Positions 57,701-64,000 of a stretch of 64,000 nt of DNA are shown here, in pieces (positions within the stretch are counted from its first letter, which is position 1; the number at the start of each line of letters is the position of its first letter). The notes below the pieces were generated by a model. It was given only the letters and a program-made list of their open reading frames with translations. It had not been told where the DNA came from and did not search any database. A program made the position numbers and the translations under genes. The DNA is from Allolobophora icterica (lineage: Eukaryota > Annelida > Clitellata > Crassiclitellata > Lumbricidae). Location of the stretch: the NCBI GenBank assembly GCA_963556255.1, contig OY744607.1, positions 46,788,611-46,852,610 of the forward strand, in the 5' to 3' direction.

Positions 57701-60471
57701 GTATTTCTTCAATAATAAATCAATACTCCATCAATAATCCGTTTTCGTTCAATAAAATTAATCAATCAGTACTTCGTTAATAACCAACCAATTTTTTTCA
57801 ATAATCAATCAACAGTTCTTCAATAATCCACTTTCTTTCAATAATCAATCAGTATTCCATTAATAATCAATCAAAATTCTGTCAACAATCCAGTTCTTCA
57901 CTTACTCTTGTCCATGCTATTATCAGTTGTAGGCTTGACCACTGTAATACCATCTATGCAGGCCTCCCGTTAGGTGCACTGGACGACCCCAGTTCATGTC
58001 GTGTGCAGCTGTTAGGCTTATTGGTGGCATTTCAAAATTTGACCATGTCTCGCATTTTATGTGTGACATGCTTCATTGGCTGCCTATTATTCTCCAGTGT
58101 ACTGAATTCAAGACTGTGATTTGGTTTTGGTGATGCCAATTGGGGAATGCCACTGTTACCTGCACGATCTCTCTGCTGCCCTATTAGAGGTTTGGCCGTC
58201 CACAGAAATCTTTGTTCCACTGCTCACTCAAACCCAGTGATCCACATCTTTTTTCATCTCTCATTATAAACTTAGGGTGTTCTCTTATCGCAGGCATAAC
58301 AGTTTTACTTCTTAATTTGCTGAAAAACCTTTGAAAAAGAGTTTTCTAAACAATTTATATCTCTTATAGTAAAGATGTAAAGACAGACATATCCAACCTT
58401 TTCAACATCGGCTTCATCACCTTCAAACAGCTCCGCAATGTCCATGTGATTCTTGGCCGCAATCGTAAAACGACCCTGAAATTAACACAGTTCCATCACT
58501 GTGGAATTAAACATGACGCTACATAAATTTCTTGATAAATGCAGACATACATCTCTCAAAGGTGGCTTATTTAAGATATTTAAATCTGGGCTGGCACGCT
58601 CCATATACGGGGACCTTAAATGGCTTAACTGGTGTGGTACCCATTCAAAAGTGCAGCTGTGGTGAAGGATTTCACCAGATCAAATCATTGATAAAAATGA
58701 ACAGGGTCGAGGTCATATAGTCGCACTAGCATGTTCAGTACAAGGGGACCTTAAATAGTGTGGCGCCTATTTAAATGGGCAGGCATGGTGAAGGATCTTC
58801 CCAATCAATTCATAACAAAAATGAGCAGGGTCGCTATAGAAAAATTTGTACATTTGCATTTGACCAGCAAAAGTGCAGATTGCAAGCACCACTTACCATG
58901 TCTATGTAGATTTCAATGGCCTTCAGCAGGCAGTTTGCTGCTTCTGAAGTCACAAATTTCATCAACGTTTAACATAATGGAACGTAACATCGCATAACTT
59001 TCTACAAGCTTGTCTTTGTCTAATCTAATTTGATTTGCTCTTATGACAGGTATGATGACTTCTGTAGCGCCATTACCATAATGGACCTGGCATACCACCA
59101 ATGCTTGGTTGATGCTGGATAAAGTATAGTGTGGAACTAAGACTACAACGCATACACGTAGTGGCTAAATTGCTAATCTAGAGGTGGTGGATTTCCAGAT
59201 ATTCGCCATTTGAACTAAACCTAAGCCTATCTGACAAACATAGATATCGCTCTTCGCTATTCAGATAAAACACAAAGTGTAAGAAACAAGATGCATTTGG
59301 TCGATTACTGTAACAAAAACATATTTAGGTGGCCGATCTCCTATTGTAGTGACAGATCTTGGAGTTGACATGGCAGACCTCAAATCACTGGCATCAAGAC
59401 ACTTAATCTAGCACTCTACAGTAACTCTCAACGTTACAGATTCAAGAAACATTTCAATTTGACTACCATTTCTGTCAATTTTCTTGAAACAGTTTGCCGC
59501 ATCTACAAACTGTGTGCCTGCTTCATGACGGCTACTCAGTTTAAGCTGGATGTTGGCCGCACGGCAGAACGCATCACCAGCCTCTGAAGAAACAAAAATA
59601 CTCAATCAGATGAGGAACAATTGCAGAAACAATCACATAAAGTAGTTAAGAACATTAAGAATCAAGGTAGAAACAAGGTAGAAAATTGCGTAACAGAAAT
59701 TAAGTAAGAAACAGAACAGCTGTCAATTTAAAAAAATGGAGAAAGAAATGCAGAAAGCATGAATAGAAAGATTCATCTCTATGTTGAAACCAAGGCCAAT
59801 CACATCACTTGTGAAGAAAATGATGAAAGAAACTGATGATGGAAAAAACATAATCCTACAGGCTTTTAGAAATGTAAATAAAGAAACAAATATATACAAA
59901 TCTGACACTGAAACAATTCAGTATTTCTCTTGAACACACCTGAAACCGTGGAACATTAAACATACATTCACAAAATCAATCTGTTAGGCTAGAATTGTAC
60001 TCTACCTCCCCATTTCTTGGCTATTTTGAATGAATTTCCAGCCTTCACAAAGAGCTCGGCAGCATCTTCGGTTTTTGACGAACCTCTGCAAAATGTTACA
60101 CACGTATAAAATAGATTATCGTAAACTCAGAATGTCTAAAGCGCTCAAAGAAAGACAAGTCGAAGAACAAGCTGATTACACAGGCGCAACCAGCTTATTC
60201 ACATGTTTACAAGAAGGATCGTTGCAAATTGTGCTCGTTATCTTACAAATTTCCGAAACGAGAACATAAAATAGTGTATGCAACTAAAGAAAACCCAACC
60301 ACATGTCAAACATAAACCAGGTGCTCTACAAGTTACGTTACAGTGCCTAACAGACGACATAAGACGCATGAAGTCCAACCCCATCAATGATCCCAAGAAA
60401 CCAGTGGACGATTTGAGTTTCTTTTCAGCCTGTGCAATCAGCTCAAGGGCCTTCTGTTCTTGATCCGCCAT
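54118..60471 (-). CDS. NAPA: Alpha-SNAP (soluble NSF attachment protein), complete, nine exons
   Basis: Recruits the ATPase NSF to SNARE complexes and stimulates their disassembly after membrane fusion; cytosolic and membrane-peripheral. Minus-strand exons: 60380-60471, 60006-60085, 59467-59583, 58897-58943, 58398-58475, 57468-57523, 57118-57202, 56096-56269, 54118-54267. All introns are GT-AG, all phases agree, 292 residues against ~295 for known alpha-SNAPs. Visible: start [36 protein letters not shown]-like helix pairs ([34 protein letters not shown]), [14 protein letters not shown], and the NSF-activating C-terminus [15 protein letters not shown] with a terminal Leu-Arg. Beta-SNAP is the alternative; invertebrates usually have one gene. 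A splice-donor-derived repeat follows exon 7. Confidence 0.97.
55585..55855 (-). mobile_element. tRNA-derived SINE (GAGTACACTG family)
   Basis: Minus strand: head GAATTGGTTAGTTTGCTGTG, a TTTGGGTTCAAATG B-box-like string, and body GGAGTACACTGACCCACTCT with CCTCATGCGCTGAGGC. It is in the last alpha-SNAP intron. Confidence 0.75.
56330..56640 (-). mobile_element. LINE C-terminal fragment
   Basis: Minus-strand frame with [20 protein letters not shown], then [18 protein letters not shown], then LKTFLF in a shifted frame, and a GTGGCGCTATATAAGTCTTC 3' end. It is in the alpha-SNAP intron before exon 8. Confidence 0.75.
56940..57117. repeat. ~28-bp tandem repeat derived from the alpha-SNAP exon 7 donor
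   Basis: About six units of CACCTGTTCATAGATCTGAA / TCATAATT. On the transcribed strand each unit reads ATCTATGAACAG/GTGAAT, the same as the exon 7 end ATCTATGAACAG/GTAACT, so the exon-intron junction itself was amplified. Confidence 0.85.
57535..57895. repeat. Minisatellite of CAATAACCAATCAATATTCCTT-type units
   Basis: About thirteen imperfect units of 25-30 bp in the alpha-SNAP intron just upstream of exon 6 on the transcribed strand. Confidence 0.8.
57900..58330 (+). mobile_element. LINE fragment in alpha-SNAP intron 5
   Basis: Plus-strand translation in shifting frames: [20 protein letters not shown], then [10 protein letters not shown] and [20 protein letters not shown] residues. It is an eroded reverse transcriptase C-terminal region. 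Confidence 0.65.
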
Positions 60472-60479
60472 TATACTGT

Positions 60480-63400
60480 GTCTCTTTTCTTTTAACGTCG
60501 ACTACGAAATTATAATTTTATATTTTTGCGACAATAATGTTTTGATGTATTGAACTTTAATCCGCAAGATGTCGCATCGATCTGTGTTGTGCGCCACTGT
60601 TTAATGAAGGTGGCGCTTTTAAATGTAAGTAAGTAATTATTTTCTTTATTACCACCAACTGCCTATACCCACAGAATAGATAAAGCGCTTTATCTATTCT
60701 GTGGTCCAACGCATGTTGATCCAACAAGTATGACTGTCAGAGTGTAGCCTATCAGGCGTGGAGGCTGGAGCTCCTTTCAAAGCTAGTGCATGCATGTCAA
60801 TGACTAACAGAAGAACAACGACTAGCTAACACTAAGATGGGGTCGATCATGATTCCAGATCTATAGATTAGCGACTTCATTTTTTATAGCCTCGGCATAT
60901 AAAAGCAGAAGGCCAAGCTTCCCATCGCCTTCTGACCTTTCAACCGACAGGTGCGTTCAGTGTATCCGTTGTACAGCTGAGTTCGCCAGGGCGCGCAAGT
61001 GGAACAGAAATCATGAACCATTTTTCTGCTTTGCCAGGAAACCCCGACCAGTTCAACAAACTATAGCACACTAGGACTGAGTAATAAAAAGTCGTCACAA
61101 ATTTTCGCGAAACATAATCTCGATCGCGATAGAATTTGCCTCTCTTCCTCAACTTCCAGATCTTTCTGCCTTTTGGTCATAATGTAAGATTGGCCTGTTT
61201 ATCATAAACAATGAATGATCCATTATAATGGAATGTTCCATACGTATAGGTTCGAAGTAAATTAAAATGTATGATACCGGTGTAAACGAGTACCATAATT
61301 ATTATAAGAGTTCAAGTGGCAATAGCAATTAATTTCTGCAGTCCTCGCTTGAATCGAGTGGACCTGTTTTAGGACTCTTTGATGGGCCTTAGAAACAGAG
61401 CACGTAGCTAAATCATTGAAGAACTTTTAAAACAACAGTTAAGTAGCCTAGTTTATAAGTGGGCCTGACTGGAGGACTCAGAACTTACACGTGTGATTAT
61501 AAAATAATCTCTGGCCTTACTCGCCGAGTTACCTGGTAAACTAGAAACTGGCTCGAAATACACCTTTTATCTTGCATCAGCCGGCTAATAGTTAGCCATA
61601 ATATTATTATAGGCTTACTGAGGTGGGTAAGTGAATTTACAACTTCTATGAATATTCATCAAATGAGATTACGCAACGTCGAAAAATAAATTATTCATGA
61701 AGCTAGGCGTACGAACCAGAGCCGTATATTACCAAGAGTTAGGACAACTGCTGTGCCAGATGTTCATTGGCTGGCCAAGTCACGTGGTTGCTGGGCGCCA
61801 TTTTGGGTCCAGGCGGCGATCAGCTGATGCGTCGGCAATTTGCTGACAAAGTCGTCAGCACTGTTTATTTACGTAAAAGAAATGCCAGGAGATTAAATGA
61901 CTATAATTGTAATCTAAGATAAGAGTACGACCTACCCCGCAATCCGTAGTTAGATTTTGGTGGGTATCTCGCCCTCTTCTCTCCGCTGCTTGAAGACTTC
62001 TATTTCCTCTGGGCTGAGAGCGCCTCTGAAGAGTCAATGCTGTGAGCGGCACTTTATAAATTCCCAGATACGATAACAGATTCCGTAATTTAGAAATATT
62101 TTGTGTTGGTGACAATTATGAAATGCGAATAACATTACAAGAGGTATGTTTTAGAAATGGCTTTATCCTGAGGTATCCAGGCATCTCAAAAGCGGTATAC
62201 CCATGGGGGCAACAGATTTGCCTAAGTGGCATTTCCCCCAAACAAACCGCCGTTGCCTCTGTTCCAAATGTACTCACCTGATCTGGCTGTGTGCTGTAGC
62301 ACCCAGGTTTACAAAATATAGGCCCTACAAAGCCTCACACACATTTGATACACTAGCTTTCTGCCAATGAATCAATGCTGCACTCACAATTGTACTAAAC
62401 AAAAAATGAACCCTCTAGTTTAAAAAATTCGTAACAGCTTCACCAAAGGCCAATAAATTTTTAAGTAATAAAATTCTGAATCAACAATCATTCAACATGC
62501 TTTTAATGTTGCCTGCTCCTACAGCATGAAAGTTTTATGATAGAGGGAGGAGGCCTGGAGGGGTAAAAAAACTGGAAAACTTGCCATTGGTCCAATTGAT
62601 CTCAGTTAATAAGCCTTCTTAAATCTGTTTAATTAGAAAACTGCTAGGCCTACATAGAATTTTTGCTTTGATAGTCCTAGTGTTTCTGTAAAGTGTTAGA
62701 GTATTGTTTATTAAATTTAGGCCTGCATCAAAAAGTGTTCATGTCAACAAGCTGTTCAGTTACTTCTGAACAACTGCCACATTATAAGAATACTAATTTA
62801 TAAAATTCACTTCTATGATGTCAATCAAATAATGGCTTAGGTATCAGTTGATGATTTGAGGCTCATGATAGGCATTTGGGTCAAGTGACAGACATTTGGG
62901 GCTCACGACAGGCATTTGGGACTCATGACAGACATTTAGGATTCATGACAGGCATTTATAAAACACGACAGACATTTGGGGTTCATGATAGGCATTTGGG
63001 ACTCATGACAGCAGGCATTCAGGACACGTGATAGACAGTTTGGGTTCTGATGGAGTCTTGTGTTAGCCTGTCACATGCATCATTGATTGTAACACCAAAC
63101 TGACGACAAGAAGAGTAATGTTACAGAAATGATCTATAAACAGAACACTTAGTGATGGCACACTGTCATAGGCATAGACTTTGGGGGAGGGAGACGGGGC
63201 ACATGTCCCCCAATAATTGAGATGGACTGTACAGTGTACACCCAATGCAACAAGTGTAGAATGAATAATCAAATCCCCCCATATTTTGGACAAGTTTACG
63301 CCATTGCATACTGTATTGGGCCACAGCAAACAGAAGCCTTCCAGTGGCCCATTCTGGGCAAAGCTTCAAATGGACAAGGATTTTGGGTTCATTACTTATC

Positions 63401-64000
63401 ACAGCCTACATGTCATTGAACTCATCACCATTTGGCCAGGCTCCAATTACTCTGAATGTCTTCTAATTCTAAAGACAGGCCAGTAATGTAGACGATGCAT
63501 AGGAAAAAAGAGCAAAACTATGTCAAAAACACTACCAATAACATTCTTTACGAGTTTTAAAACGTTTCTTATATTGCAAGCATCACTCATAACTGTCACA
63601 ATAGAACTTCACAATAGAACTTCACCTGTTGTATTATTCTAATCCCATCAGAATGTATAACAAATATGTAAGTGTGTATGAGTATGTACCCAATCTTGGT
63701 GAACATACATGTAGGTCACTGATCATTTCAGTGTCTTCTACACACAATTATATAATAGCGTGTCTGCACAATAACTGTTCATATATACATTGCCATCAGC
63801 AAACAGTCCGAAAGCACTGGAGTCAGTGTGGTTCCCTCTTAAAACTGTAAAGATAGTTTATTGTATTCAACAAAAATATACTAATTTTCTTTTGCTCAGC
63901 TTGGCCCATTCACTCAACGTTTCAAAGACAATCTTCAGTTAACTGCAAGGTTCAGTTAGGTACCAACAGAGTTAAATTGGAGACCAAAGTCAACACCCTG
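60480..64000. other. Upstream of alpha-SNAP, no gene recognised
   Basis: The alpha-SNAP promoter should lie near 60472-60700; only an AAGTGCGCC-like GC patch and AAGT repeats are seen. 61740-61860 has an ATTGG box, a CACGTG E-box and GC-rich sequence that could be a promoter. 60940-61150 holds an eroded repeat. 62870-63050 is a minisatellite. Short frames to the end show no family. Confidence 0.4.
62870..63050. repeat. Minisatellite of ~22-bp CATGACAGGCATTTGGGACT units
   Basis: About eight imperfect units alternating GACAGACATTTGGGG and GACAGGCATTTGGGA. Confidence 0.8.

Noticed and set aside
63063..63419. Overlapping frames of 65-88 residues near the right edge
   Set aside because: Several frames on both strands with no recognisable domain; it resembles a dispersed non-coding repeat.

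Overview
The window is nuclear DNA from an animal. Genes are split by GT-AG introns, and the intergenic and intronic space is packed with microsatellites, tRNA-derived SINEs, decayed non-LTR retrotransposons and small DNA transposons. The palindrome TAGGCCTA occurs strikingly often. Gene content and repeats suit a marine invertebrate; a deuterostome such as an echinoderm or hemichordate is a guess, and the sequence alone does not settle the species.

Host genes. (1) On the + strand, 9718-12397 holds the last two exons of a CD225/dispanin-like two-pass membrane protein. (2) On the - strand, 13427-45999 is a complete 13-exon acetyl-CoA synthetase gene of the mitochondrial ACSS1 type, 701 codons when spliced. 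(3) On the - strand, two U4 spliceosomal RNA genes (24201-24345 and 25325-25469) lie inside ACSS intron 1. (4) On the - strand, 54118-60471 is a complete nine-exon alpha-SNAP gene, 292 codons.

The centrepiece is a Polinton/Maverick (adintovirus-like) element at 26878-45449, 18.6 kb, inserted in ACSS intron 1 in mostly opposite orientation. It has identical 100-bp terminal inverted repeats starting AG and ending CT, and a perfect 6-bp target duplication TTGATA. Its genes are a (-) zinc-ribbon/phospholipase A2/integrase/chromodomain fusion, then (+) packaging ATPase, penton-like capsid protein, a glycine-rich hydrophobic virion-type protein, a dUTPase-fold-like protein, a membrane protein, a conserved 310-aa protein, a pVI-like amphipathic protein, major capsid protein, a SAP-domain protein, family B DNA polymerase (frameshifted), adenain-like protease, and two phage-fibre-like proteins with discoidin-like ends. 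Short TATA-TAAAATG elements abut most of its start codons. A 188-bp NUMOD1-like segment sits between 38-bp inverted repeats. A SINE and a LINE have since landed in its left arm.

The rest is mostly repeats: 1-9.6 kb (LINEs, SINEs, microsatellites), the ACSS introns (hAT MITEs, a MITE with subrepeats, GC-rich repeats, minisatellites), 46-54 kb (repeats, little else) and 60.5-64 kb (no gene recognised).
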